From assembly GCF_019175385.1 (NCBI RefSeq), contig NC_083339.1, forward strand, positions 113,817,601 through 113,881,600: DNA of 64,000 bases, given 5' to 3'. The translations under genes were made by a program, and so were the position numbers. This stretch comes from Lycium barbarum. Lineage: Eukaryota; Streptophyta; Magnoliopsida; Solanales; Solanaceae. The notes under the pieces were generated by a model. That model ran no database searches. It was not told where the DNA came from and saw only the letters and a list, made by a program, of their open reading frames with translations. Positions 46,089-58,368 of the stretch are shown piece after piece; the first letter of the stretch is position 1, and the number at the start of each line of letters is the position of its first letter.

Positions 46089-47804
46089 TTGCTTTTAACT
46101 TTTTAAATTGTATAATTTAGATGCAATGTAATGTAATGGTGGATGGATTATAATTGCAAACATTTTTTATGTTTTGGAATGCAATAACATTTTATGTCAT
46201 ATTGTTATTTTATGTGCAATAATTTTAGTTGTATAATTGTGGAATTACACTGGGTATGTGTTATACCCCATTTAAACCCGGGTTAGAGCGGAGTATAATA
46301 TATTGGAGATTCCTATATTGGTTGTTTTAAAGAGTCGTCACCTAATTAATTTTAACGGTGAATTAGGACACCTAGATATTAACTAAGGTAAAGTTAAAAC
46401 TAAAACTCGTGTTAATGGTCTGCTTAATCAATATGATTCTAGGTAAGGGTTCTATATTATCCTAAAGGGAAGGGGTTAGGCATCCTTTAGAATCCGTTAA
46501 CTTACGGTTATCCGACCAAACTTAGGTTAATTAATTAAAGTTAAATATAGTGTTTGAATTTTAAGAAAATAACTTGTAAATATAGCAATGCTATTTGAAC
46601 TAACTTGTAGGAAGACATAATAACTTGCATAAAGGAAATGCTTTTAAAATGAGACTTATAAATGCTGTTAAAACTTTGAATGAGAATAGTAATGTTATCT
46701 TAAAATAAGACTTACAAAATATAATATTTTGCATAAAAAAAGGGTTTTGAAAGCTATTTATAATAGGACTTGTAAAAGGCTTCAAATAATAGCGCTACTT
46801 AAAACGAGATTAACAATTTGCATAAAAGGGGATTCTAAAGTGCTGTAAAGTTATAAATATTTCTAATGGTTTAAATGAAATGGAATAATGCTATTAAAAA
46901 TTAGTTTTTTACGAAACATGATAATTTGCATAGAAGAAAATGCGGGTTAATGCAATGTTTTAATAAATATTTGAAAACAAACCCAACGATGAGGTATGAA
47001 TTGACTTTGCGTTTTAGAAGTATAAATGAAATACAAAGTTGCTAATGAGTCTTCTTCATCCCTTTTATTATCTTTTGTTAACTATGTTTAATCAAGATTA
47101 AATCAACTTACAATGCATAAATTTATATATTTCATGTCCACGGCACGTTAAATCTCTAAGGCGATAAAGAAATGAAAAGTGATTTTTTAGTTCGAAGCAT
47201 ATATTCTCATTATTGGAACTTGATGATTCTAGTAATAGCAAATATTATAAATTATGCAAATAATTTTTAGAGATAAATATTAAGGATAATATGAATAATT
47301 CAAGATAGATTATAGATAAAAAAAATTAAGTTTACGGAGCTAACTACTAGTTTCCTTTTAATTAACTACCCATTACACTAAACTAACCCACTAATTTATT
47401 AGAATTCACCTAAGTAAAAGAAACCAGGCAAGGGTTAGTTGCATGATACAAATTAAAGACACAAAATAAAGTGGAGGAACACATGTGATTAAATGGGCTC
47501 AGCTCATTTTTGGACTGCTGCTTTATGGGCGTTGGCCCAGAAATTTTATACGCTGCTGTTGTGGATTGTTCTTGTCTAGTGGGCCTTGGCCCAATGTTTT
47601 TTTTCTTCTTCTGCAGGCCACGGATTGGGGCTGACACGGGAGAGGTCATGTTGGGCTTTTAGCCCAACGCCAAATGCGGAAGAAAAACGAGCCCCTCGGA
47701 CTCGGATGCAATAGTCATGCATAAACAGAAGAAAAGGGAGATCAGTGTCTACTTAATGAATGATGTTAGACACAAAAATACATAAATTCACAACAAACCA
47801 ACAG

Positions 47805-47808
<4 letters not shown>

Positions 47809-47863
<55 letters not shown>
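47809..47863. repeat. (TA)n microsatellite, expanded in one LTR only
   Basis: About 55 bp here against about 18 bp at the same place in the other LTR (59919-59936), so it changed length after insertion. Confidence 0.85.
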
Positions 47864-47865
<2 letters not shown>

Positions 47866-49548
47866 AAATATATTTCATATATATACATATGTATACAGTT
47901 TAGGGACAAAGGACAGGCTAGATCAATACAAATCCTATAAACTCAGATATATGACCCTTCACGCTTAAACAGAGAACCAAAAGGTCAACCAAGGAGAAAC
48001 AGTGACATAAACAATGTTCTTATTCTTTTAACAGATCATGCACACTTAATGATGAATGATATACCAAATGCATATTCGATATGTAAGCCTATGATATATC
48101 AGAATATATGAGGGCAGTATACTTGGTATATCCTTATATGCTTAGCATCTCTACCAAATAGAAAAGCTCCCCCATGATTTTCAGATTTTTATTAGCCCTA
48201 TCTGGACTCACTTTTTACCTCTACTTTATTCAAACTGGGAACTAGCTGAAATAGGCAGGTTCATGCTAATACCAAAAGGGATTTTAGGAATAGTGTGTAC
48301 ATTAGCAGGGGTACTACATCACCACATTAGGCCAGTTTGGGGCACCTTTCATCATTTGAAGTTATTAATCACCTAAACCATGCTAAATACAAGTTCATAT
48401 TTTTAGATGGGATGAACTGAGATTAAACTAACAGTAGACCTCATGCAACAGACAGACATCTAAAAAAAAGGGGGGGCACCTTAACAATAAATCAAATTGT
48501 AAGCCAAGGGACTGAACAAATCTCCATGGAATGCAGAACCCAAACAGGATCATTTAAGATGTTATCAGCAACACGATTTGATCAGTAAGAGAGACATCAA
48601 TCCCATTTGTTTAAAACAAGTTTCAATAATAAGTGAAGGGTATTAAACTACTATTAAACAAATATTGAACAGAGACATGCCAAACATGTTGAAGCTATCA
48701 ACGAACAATCAACTTATATGGGACTAACAAATGCTAAATTACCTTAAAACATATCCACTATTCAATTAGAAACAGCCATAATACCTCAATCTCTTTTAGC
48801 AAAAAGAAAAAAAAAAACTATGAAATCTCTGGTAGGATTCAAAAAACTGACTGTATAAATAAGCTTTATCCTTTTTCGACTTAGATATGATAGGCTACGA
48901 TCTGGAAAACTAATCTTGTTATACCTATTGTTTTGATAGTCATGTTGAAAATTTCACATGAATCCAAGCGATATACGAAAAGAACAACTCATTCTAATCA
49001 GGCCTTGAGAGTTGAACACATTACTAATATGAAGCACATTTTCAGGGTTAATTTGGACAACAATTCGTTTAGAGACTGAATAAAGAAGAGACAGCTAGTG
49101 TATGCAAACCACCATACTAACATGTACTAGATTGATCGACAAATACCAATCTAAGGGGGTACATTGAACTGCTGCTACTGATAACAAAACAGGATAATGA
49201 CACAAACTTAAAACTAAGTCCGAACAGAGACCATAAGCGATGAAATAAATGACACGAAAACAACTTAAAGGAAGAAGGATTACCTTCTTCGGGTGCAGCG
49301 AAACGGGCGTGGGGGTTTCAATATCACTCGAACACTTCAAATCTAAGCTCGCGATGCTCGGATTCACAACAATGAGCAAAGCAATCGAATACCAATTTGG
49401 ATCTAGTGTTTTTTGACCCGATATCAAATAAAATTACGACTGCTAAGGGGGATTGATTTTTAGAAAAAATTTATGCGGTTTAAGAACTCCCTTTTTTGGG
49501 GATTTTTCCAAATCGAAAAAAAAGCCCCCGATTTCATACTCGGAACTA

Positions 49549-49557
49549 TTATTTATA
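49549..49557 (-). promoter_or_regulatory. TATA box of the 3' LTR
   Basis: On the minus strand CTATAAATAATAG follows the GGGGGAGGGAA segment. The other LTR has the same at 61629-61637, and the solo LTR at 25891. Confidence 0.5.
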
Positions 49558-50606
49558 GTTCCCTCCCCCTTTTCGATTTTAGGCTAGGGTTTTCATTTTT
49601 GAGGAGGAGAGAGAGGAGTGGGGAGGGGACAGGAGAGGTGCGTTGGCAGAAGTATGGGTGTGGCAGGGGTGCGTGGGGAGCAGGAGATGGTGGTGGCAGG
49701 TGAGCGTGGGGGACAAGGTCGAGTGGAGTGTGTCAGACGAGTGGGGAGCAGAGGTGTAGTGGAGGGTGCGGGTAACGTGGGAAGCGGGTGACGATGAGAG
49801 AGAGGAGATGGCGGAGTCGACGAGTGGGGTGGAGATGGGAGGAGAAAGAAGATGGAGGAAGGAGGAGAAAGAGGCGGAGGAAGGAGTGGGGAACGGCGGA
49901 AATGCAAAATGGAAGGGTTTCCCTTATTTTAGATGAAAATGGATGCGTATTAAAAGAATAGACTAGTGAATTAAAATATGGACTGGTCTAAAAATTGAAA
50001 TAAAAAATATGGGCTAGTAAAAAAAATATTAGGAGTTAATCGGACTTTGATTTGGGGTCCGGTAAGTCAAAATACGGACCGAGTGCAAGAAATAATTCGG
50101 CTTCTAAATTTGAATAAGAGACCCATTTTGGTTAACGGTGTACCAAGGGTGCCAGAATATCACCTGGTACCAAAAATGTGTAATTGTAAAAGACCCGGAT
50201 AATAAAATTATATGATGTTGCAATGACCGTGCAATAATATTTTAACCATAAATAAAAGCTATCATTTTAAATGTGCGGAATAAATGCGATGTGTATGCGG
50301 AAGTTGATAAAACGCTGAGAAATGCAAATTTCAATAACACTAAATAATAGTAGCAAATCAATAGCGGTAGTAATACCGCTAATAATAATAACAATAATGA
50401 TAATGGTAATAATGATAATGCTGATGATAATGGTGATAAAATAGATATAACAATAATAGTAGATAACAAATGTTGATAAAAATAACAATAATAATGATGA
50501 TAATAATTAATAAAAAATGATGATAAAGACGATAATAATTAATAATAAAACAGTAACGATAGTGATAAATGACAATTATTGATAATAACAAAATGATAAT
50601 AAATTA

Positions 50607-50651
<45 letters not shown>

Positions 50652-51749
50652 GTGATAATAATAAAATAATGATGATAATAGTAACAAAAATAATAATAAT
50701 AAACAAATGCTGATAAACAATGATAATAATTAATAATAAAAATAACGATGATAATAATGATTAGTAATTACTAATAATAATAGTAATAATAATGGAAATA
50801 ACAAGAATAATAATAATTAATGACAATTAGTAATAATGATAATTTAATAATAATAATAATAATTAATAATAGTAATAATAATAATAATCAATAATAATAA
50901 CAAATTAATAATAATAATAATAATAATAATAATGATAGTAATGATAATAATAATAGTTGTAACAGAATAATGAAATGCCGTTATTGATAAGAGATTAATG
51001 ATTATAGTAAACATAATATATAGTATTATTATTTTTATTTTATTTTTTGTGAAAATATTAGAAGCGCAAATATGTGTTTCGGAGGAGAGGCGGGACAAAA
51101 TTGGGTGTCAACAACTTGTCCCTCTTTGCCTGATAATGATGAAAGAATTTTCGGGCAAAGACGTTGACTTAGTAGCCCATTTTGTCCCGGCTAGAGGATT
51201 GTGGAGGACTAAGGGTAAAGAAAATTACGGCCGAACTCTGGTCTTTGAATCGCCTACATATCTCGGGTTGCACGAGAATCAGGCCGTGTGTAGTTCTGGG
51301 AAGACTACGACACCTATGACTGGCAACTCATGATTTGATGCGAATCTTCGCAAAATATTGTCCCAGTGTCGAATTATGATGACACTGGGTATTGTGATAG
51401 AACCCTGAAAATTGAGTATGCTGGAACGTGAACGGGAAATTTGAAATTGGAGTCGAGTGTTCGAGGTAGATCTTTGACCCTTGTCGGGAAGTCTGCTCAT
51501 CCTTCCCGACGTATTGCCCCAGTTCGCTGCCGAAGAAATAGTTTCACGTTGCGCTAGAGCACCTGCGGAACTTTAAACTAGATAAAAATAGTCAGTAAAA
51601 TAAATACTGAAGTAAAGTGATGCGAGTGCGGTGCAACGCGGCTGCGAGCATATGCAGGGTATTAAGAAAAGAATAATAATAAAACAAAGCAGGTGCGGTG
51701 TGATGTCTTATGCAGAAGTTTCAAAAGGCGATTCGCAGCCTTATGCAGA

Positions 51750-52410
51750 ATTTACGAAGGGCGGTGCGCAGTCCGTGCAACGTGAAAGGCGGTGCTCAGC
51801 CTTATGCGGAAATTTAAAAGGGCGGTGCGCAGCCCATGCATCATATGAAAGGCGGTGCACAGCCTTATGCGGAAATTTAAAAAGGGCGGTGCATGGCCCA
51901 TGTAATATATGAAAGCGATGCAAAGGGCGGTGCGCAGCCCATGCAGAAATTTAAAAGGGCGGTGCATAGTCTGTGTAACGTATGAAAGCAATGCAAAGGG
52001 CGGTGCGCAGCCCATGCATCAGATGAAAGGCGGTGCACAGCCTTATGCAGAAATTTAAAAGGGCGGTGCATGGCCCAGGCAATATATGAAAGCGATGCAA
52101 AGGGCGGTGCGCAGCCTTATGCAGAAATTTAAAAGGGCGGTGCATGGCCCAGGCAATATATGAAAGCGATGCAAAGGGCGGTGCGCAGCCCTTGCATCAT
52201 ATGAAAGGCGGTGCACAGCCTTATGCAGAAATTTAAAAGGGCGGTGCATGGCCCAAGCGATAATAAAAGCGATGCAAAGGGCGGTGCGTAGCCCATGCAT
52301 CATATGAAAGGCGGTGCACAGCCTTATGCAGCAATTTAAAAGGGCGGTGCATGGCCCAGGAAATATATGAAAGCGATGCAAAGGGCGGTGCGCAGCCCAT
52401 GCATCATATG
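51750..52410. repeat. GGCGGTGC minisatellite in the 3' internal region
   Basis: Blocks built from AAAGGCGGTGCACAGCCTTA, TGCAGAAATTTAAAAGGGCG and AAAGCGATGCAAAGGGCGGT recur many times with an irregular period of about 100-180 bp. A second set is at 53270-53450. The Cys/His-rich minus-strand ORFs here are repeat translations. Confidence 0.9.
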
Positions 52411-52575
52411 AAAGGCGGACGAGCCTAAAATGTCCTATTAAAGGCGGACGAGCCTAAAATGTCCTATTAAAGGCGGATGAGCCTAAAATGTCCTATTAAA
52501 GGCGGACGGGCCTAAATGTCCTATTAAAGGCGGACGGGCCTAAATGTCCTATTAAAGGCGGACGGGCCTAAATGC
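52411..52575. repeat. 29-bp tandem repeat (six copies)
   Basis: AAAGGCGGACGAGCCTAAAA plus TGTCCTATT repeats at 52411, 52440, 52469 and 52498, then as 28-bp copies at about 52527 and 52555. The same unit recurs at about 53455-53535 in about three copies. Confidence 0.92.
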
Positions 52576-54232
52576 GGTGCTTTTGCGAACAATGATGATG
52601 TGCCTTTGCAGGGCATTTGAAAGTAATAATGTAATGCAGGTGCGGTTGCTTTTGCAGTGCGGGGCATTTGAAAACAGTAGAGCAGTGCGGGCCATTTAAA
52701 GCAATAGTGCATGCGCATTGTATTTGAAAGCATTTATGCAAGGCATTTGAAAGCGATAGGAAATGTTTGTGCATCGACACGTTTGAAAAATCATTTGCAA
52801 GACTCAGGCATTAATTTGCTGCGAATCTCGTAAATTATTGATACTCGAGAGGCATAATTGTTATAAGCAAGATCAAACCGTTCGACGTGCAATCCTTGCA
52901 AGGCTGCGAACATTATATATTTTGGCTTCCGCAACTTGGAAACATGGTGATAAACAGTTTCAGCCGAATTTGGAACTGTGACATATTGTGAAACAAAACG
53001 AGCGTCCTTTCTCCAAAGTCTTCCCTTTGCCTGATGACTTTGTTGGCCATATACTCTTTCATGTTTCTCGATATCGCCCTTAAAATTTTGTCCCAGTTTC
53101 TGGCATAGGAGGACATTGAGTTTTACGATGACGCCCTTAAAATCTGCCCCAGTTTCTGGCATAGCGAAAGGTTGAGCTTTTACGATGACGCCCTTAAAAT
53201 CTGCCTCAGTTTCTGGCATAGGGGAAGGTTGAGCTTTTACGAATGACGAAACCGAGCCTTATGCAGAACATCAAGAAGGCGGTGCTCAGCCCATGCAACA
53301 TATAAAGGCGGTGCTCAGCCTTTTGCGGAAATTACAAAGGGGCGGTGCACAGTCCATGCAATATATAAAAGGCGGTGCTCAGCCTTATGCAAAAATTTCA
53401 AAGGGCGGTGCGCAGCCCATGCAACATGTGAAAGGCGGTGCTCGAAATGTCCTATTAAAGGCGGACGAGCCTAAAATGTCCTATTAAAGGCGGACGAGCC
53501 TAAAATATCCTATTAAAGGCGGACTAGCCTAAATGCAGTGCTTGATTTATGATTACTAAAATTAGTGTGGAGCGAGGAGCTTTTGCGATGCTTTATTTGT
53601 ATGCGGTGAGACGAGTTTGACGCAGTGCGTAATTTGCAGCAGCAAATATTCATGACGTAATGCCGAAGATTTGGGGACCTTCTACCCTGCCAAAATTTGC
53701 ATCTAAAAAGTTCCTGCACTCAAAGAAATTTGTAAGTTTCAAATTTAATTAGTATTAAGTTGACTTTGCCCTTTGCTCTATCTGAATCTTGCAATTGCCG
53801 ACTTGATATTGTGCGATATCCTTCAAAAATAGCTAAAATATGCCCCTGCGTTACTCAAAGAAAATTTGCTAGTGTAAAATAAAATGGTTGCCTTGCATTG
53901 AACATCAAAGCTTTGGCGTTGAATCTGTATTTCTTGAGGTGATGTCATTGCAACAATCTGGTGACGCTAATACATTGCTCGAGATTTCGATTCATGCTTT
54001 TGTCGAATAATGATAGGCCATTTGCAAAGCTGCCCCAGTGTTGCTTCGTGGAAAAAAATAGAATTTTCCACTATATTAAGACCGTGTCCAAGAATGGACT
54101 GCCTACTTATCCCGAAGGAATCAGGTCAAAAGTAGTTCATAGTACAAAGCTTTAGCAAAAATTACAAGAAGGAAAGTTGATCATGAGGCAAGTGGTGGAG
54201 AATTCTAGTGACAGTAGATCCTTTCAATCATC
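52576..54232. other. Rest of the 3' internal region of the retrotransposon
   Basis: Non-coding. It contains three copies of a 60-65 bp repeat (CGCCCTTAAAATCTGCCCCA, at about 53085, 53146 and 53205) and the second minisatellite block (53270-53540). This is where pol would lie in an autonomous element; no conserved pol motif was found in any frame. Confidence 0.65.
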
Positions 54233-55780
54233 TTACTTAGTTCCACGCTTCCTTTTCAAATGTCTCGGTGCCAATTCTGATGGATCACCAGTAACAATAA
54301 TTGCATTTGCCACTGAAGGGTCATTATTGTTGCGCAATTTATTTTGCTGCACGCTTATCTTATCCTTTTCGATCATGTTCTGGATCTTATGCTTAAGTGC
54401 CGGGCAATTTTCTGTGTCATGACCTGGAATATTAGAGTGGTAAGCACAACACTTTGACCAATCAAAATCTGGCGGTAGGCTTTTAGGGATCCATCCTTTC
54501 TTAGGCTTCAGGAGTCCCTTGGCTTTCATTCTCTCAAATATGCTGGCTAATGACTCTTCGAGAGGAGTAAAAGTGCGGAGTCTTGCGTGCTCTGACTGTC
54601 GTAGGCTAGACTGTGTTTGATCGGGTTGATATCGAAAGCCTCGTTGATGAAGGTATATATGATCACACGAACGTTGATAGTTCTGTCGTGATTGCGGCTG
54701 ATATGTAGGCCTGACAGCTGAGTCGGCTTCTCTGCTTTTGCCTTGCAAGTTGTTGAATGTCTCGGCTTGGAAAGTTGTTGGTACTGATGGAGTGTCAACA
54801 AGTCTTCCTGTTCGAATGCCCGCTTCTACTTGCTTTCCAACTTGAATTAGATCAGAAAAGTCGTGCAACCGCGCACATAACAATTTTTCATAATATATGC
54901 CCTTTTGCATTTGGATGAAAGTTGAAATCAACTCATTCTCAGGCAACGGAGGGCGTATTTTTGAAGCTTCCAATCTCCATCGGATGGCATATTCCTGAAA
55001 AGACTCATGTGGCATTCTTTCTATCTCAAGCATATCATACAGATTTGGACTAACCCCGATGTTAAATTTGAAATGTTATACAAAGTCGCGGGCCATGTCC
55101 TCCCATGTGTGCCATTTGCGAAAGTCTTGTTCTGTGTACCAATCTAATGCTAACCCTAATAGGCTCTGAATGAACAATTTCATTCGAATGGCTTCATCTT
55201 GTCCCATTCCCATTAATCTGCTACAATAGTCCTTCAAGTGCGTAATAGGATTTCCTCTGCCATTGAAGGTGTGGAATTTTGGCACTTTGAATCCTGGCGG
55301 CAAATCAACATTTGGAAGCATGCACAAGCTTTCATATCTTAAACTTTGGACATTTCTTGCCCGCATCTCTTCTTCGACAATTCTCCTTAAATTGTGAAGC
55401 TCTCTATCCGAGCCATCCCAATTGATTGCATTTGTTTCATTTCTCAATCTCTTGTATGGGTATACCGCTAGCTGATTTTGCTGGTTTTCTGTGAAGGGCG
55501 CTGCAAGTGCAGGCTTTTGGACATTAGGTATCAATGTGACCTGCAAAGCTTCTGGTTTAATAGAGTATCTTGGCGGTATATTTGTAGGAGCTGGGTGAGG
55601 AGAAATAGTGAAGGAAATGTTTTGGGTTGAGCTGGAAGCTGAACTTGTGTTAGGAAGAAGGCTGAGGGTATTTTCCAAATTGACCAACACGCTTCTTTGT
55701 ACTACATTCTTCTCGCTATCCTTATTTTGCGCTTGCCCCAATCCCACACCGATGTTGAATGATCCAAATCTTTTTGCCAT
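54233..55780 (-). pseudogene. Tat-type gag, one in-frame stop
   Basis: One frame of 516 codons from 55780 (MAKRFGSFNIGVGLGQAQNK) to TAA at 54233, interrupted only by a TAA at about 55078-55076. The capsid-like part shows PGFKVPKFHTFNGRGNPITH, MGMGQDEAIRMKLFIQSL and ALDWYTEQDFRKW. The C-terminal part has FSDLIQVGKQVEAGIRTG and the zinc-knuckle-like CAYHSNIPGHDTENC, then a basic end (RHLKRKRGTK). Gag packages the element RNA. Because the stop is single, the protein may have been intact at insertion. Confidence 0.88.
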
Positions 55781-58349
55781 TGTATCTCGTCCTTAATACA
55801 GATTCGCAGCCAAAACAATGTTCAATGCCAGACAACTTTTTAAAGAGAAAAGTAAAACTTCATAAACAAAATAAAATGTTAGTGCATGAAATAAATGCCC
55901 AAAATAATGTATATAATCTTTTTTTTTTAAGTTAGATTAGTTCGTGATCTAATTAAGCAGGCTTTAGATTAGAGACGACTTGAGTCATATAAAGGAAACG
56001 AATGGATGAAAATGAATCATCAGCTATTTAGCTCTGACGGTTGAGGACGAATCGGAAGAAAAGAAAACTATATTGGAGTAGAGCATGCAATTTTGAAGGA
56101 AGATTGACTCATATCGAACGCCAAAACTTGGTTCTGAGTTAATTCTTACTAATTTCAGCATATTTTTTAAAAAAAAAAAAAAATTGTCCCAGTTTTAGGA
56201 CGTTTTGAAAAGATGTCTTGCGTTGCATTCCAAAATTGTTCCAGTTTCATGCTCCTTCGTTTGGGGAATATTAAAATTTGTAATAAATAAGACCGGGCCT
56301 TATATAGGCTGCCTACGTATCCTATATCCGACAGGAAATCAGGTCAAACGTAGTTCGGGTGGTGTGAAGAAAAAGATTATTTTTTAATAATGCAAGAGAT
56401 TAGCTTAGAGAAGATCATGATTGATCGGGCGCAAGACAGTTGAATTTAATATACCCGAGAGTTACGAAGCACTGGCGGGTTGCAAAATGTCAAGGACAGG
56501 AGACCTATGAGATTGTCCTTTGACTTTTATGCAAAAAATTGAAATTAATGGGTGCGCGAAGATAAATTTCAGCGACCCAGAATGACGCGATTGACTGAGC
56601 GAAGACTCCGCAGAAGCAAAGTACTTGAACAGTCATTCTTGAACAACTTGATGGCAAAAAGCGAACAAATATCGAGAAGTGCTATTTGATAGATTGGACC
56701 AATAATTTTGGACATCTACCAATTTAAGAAATGATAAATGCTAAAAATGATAGAATTCGAAAGTAAAAGTTCCATGACGTAAACCGAGTGCAAAATGGAT
56801 TCTACGAGGCATGGAGCTAACGGGTCAAATGTTTCGTCGTTTGAGACAGAAGATCATACCCGTAAAAGAAGGACGCAAAAAAGCTCTAGAATTTGCAGTT
56901 TGATGCGAGACAAATTGTTCGACACTAATAGATTTGAGTAACTAAGCAAATAACGATAAGAGAATGCCTATTAAAACAAAGTTGGAATGATAAGAGTTAA
57001 CTTTAAGGATTTTCAAGGCTAGTTCATGTATGCGAAAATTAGGAGATTTCCTCCGACGATTAGAAATTTGTCGGGAGTCATGCTAAGAACGCGAACGATC
57101 TTAAAGGTGCTCTAGAGTGGCTAAAGTGCGCTAACCGCGGAATAAATAGTTTTTTTTTTTTTTTGAAGTGAAGATGATGCAAAATAATTAATGAACAATA
57201 TGCAATTGTGCGGCAAAGCAAATATGAATTTTACTTTTCTTCTGAAACAAAGATGATGTTAGTAAATATCAAGTAATAACTTTTCACCAATAAATTCAAA
57301 TAAGAGCCTTCAAATAAATTTAAGTAATGAGCTTGGCATCAGGTGATAATCGCAAATAAGTTCAAAAGCGAGCATATTGCAAATAAATTCAAGTAAACCA
57401 CTTAACAAGCAAGCACGCAACTTAAAAGCTTATAACACAAGTATATAAGATAACAGTCACGCATGTTAATACGCAGGGGACCTCCTTATGCCCGAGGTAG
57501 GCCTAACGTATATTTGAAAGATGAAGGTGCCATTATATGTCATCCCATTTGCTCTTTAATTAATTAAACGAGTCTATTCCCAAAATGAAGTACATAAATA
57601 TTTTTAAGCTTTATTACATGCCAAATAAGAAAAGAAAAAATATTCCTAAAAATAAGCTAAGTTCAATTGCGTCCAAGCTTCTTTCAAAACTTGCGATCTT
57701 CATGGCTATCTGCATCACAAAAGGTTAGTCAAACCCCACCCTCCTAAAGTTTAATTAATTAGAGCAATGATCGATATTTGGCCCAATCAACTTCAAATAA
57801 TGCACACATAACATGATAAGCGTCGCTTGGGGTCATGAACCCACTTGGACATTTTGGTAATGTTTACTAATAGACTTAATACACCTTGGGTATTAAGCCT
57901 CCTAGGCTCGTGCATGTCCTTAAAAGGGTTTTGGCTTAGCTCTATCTTAGGCTGACTAAGAGTTGTTTTCCAATGACACAAGGCTCCCCCATGCGGACAA
58001 CTTGGGAGTGGAAAGTCCGTGGCCGTCGACTGCACCGCCGATCGACTAAATCCACTAGACCAATCCAACTAAAGGGGTAATTTAGTAGTGCACGGGCGCG
58101 AACCGCGAAGCCGCTTTAAGTGTGTGAATATGTGTGAGTTTTCCAGGAGTGGAAGAAATATGAACGAAATGCCAGTTAAAGAAAGCAGTAACATATTAAA
58201 ACATAGAAAATTTCACATAATAAAACGATCACTTAAAGGAATATAAGAGAAACAAATAAAGCAACAATAACGGCAAAAATAAAGAAAACAACCAAACATC
58301 TAACGAATTAACTATTAACCTAAGTTCATATGGTTAGAACCTAATATTC
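55781..58349. other. Long leader between primer-binding site and gag
   Basis: About 2.6 kb with no convincing ORF. Tat/Ogre elements often carry a long leader or an extra ORF here; I could not recognise one. Short A and T runs lie at 56167-56181 and 57150-57164. Confidence 0.55.
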
Positions 58350-58367
58350 CCCAGCGGAGTCGCCAAG
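58350..58367 (-). other. Primer-binding site
   Basis: The minus strand just inside the 5' LTR reads TTGGCGACTCCGCTGGGG. It is complementary to a tRNA 3' end finishing ...GGAGTCGCCA; I recall an arginine tRNA for Ogre-type elements. It is offset from the LTR end by two bases. Confidence 0.7.
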
Positions 58368-58368
58368 C

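Larger units (their letters stand above)
46259..51113 (-). repeat. 3' LTR of the Tat-type element (4855 bp)
   Basis: The plus strand reads TGTTATACCCCATTTAAACC at the left and GGGACAAAATTGGGTGTCAA, then CA, at the right. It contains a (TA)n tract at 47809-47863, much longer than in the other LTR, a purine-rich block at 49600-49910 and a long AAT-rich low-complexity tract at 50380-51000. Confidence 0.93.

Noticed and set aside
49593..49907. Pro/Ser-rich 104-residue ORF, also at 61673-61987
   Set aside because: Translation of the purine-rich LTR block; identical in both LTRs and without recognisable domain.
50242..51098. Ile/Tyr/Leu-rich ORFs resembling membrane proteins (also 62322-63196)
   Set aside because: They are translations of the AAT/GAT low-complexity tract.
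51631..52381. Cluster of His/Cys/Ala-rich minus-strand ORFs
   Set aside because: Six overlapping ORFs in the GGCGGTGC minisatellite, with no motif beyond the repeat period.
51114..54232. Hidden pol (protease, RT or integrase) of the large retrotransposon
   Set aside because: No conserved RT, integrase or protease motif in any frame; the region is mostly minisatellite.
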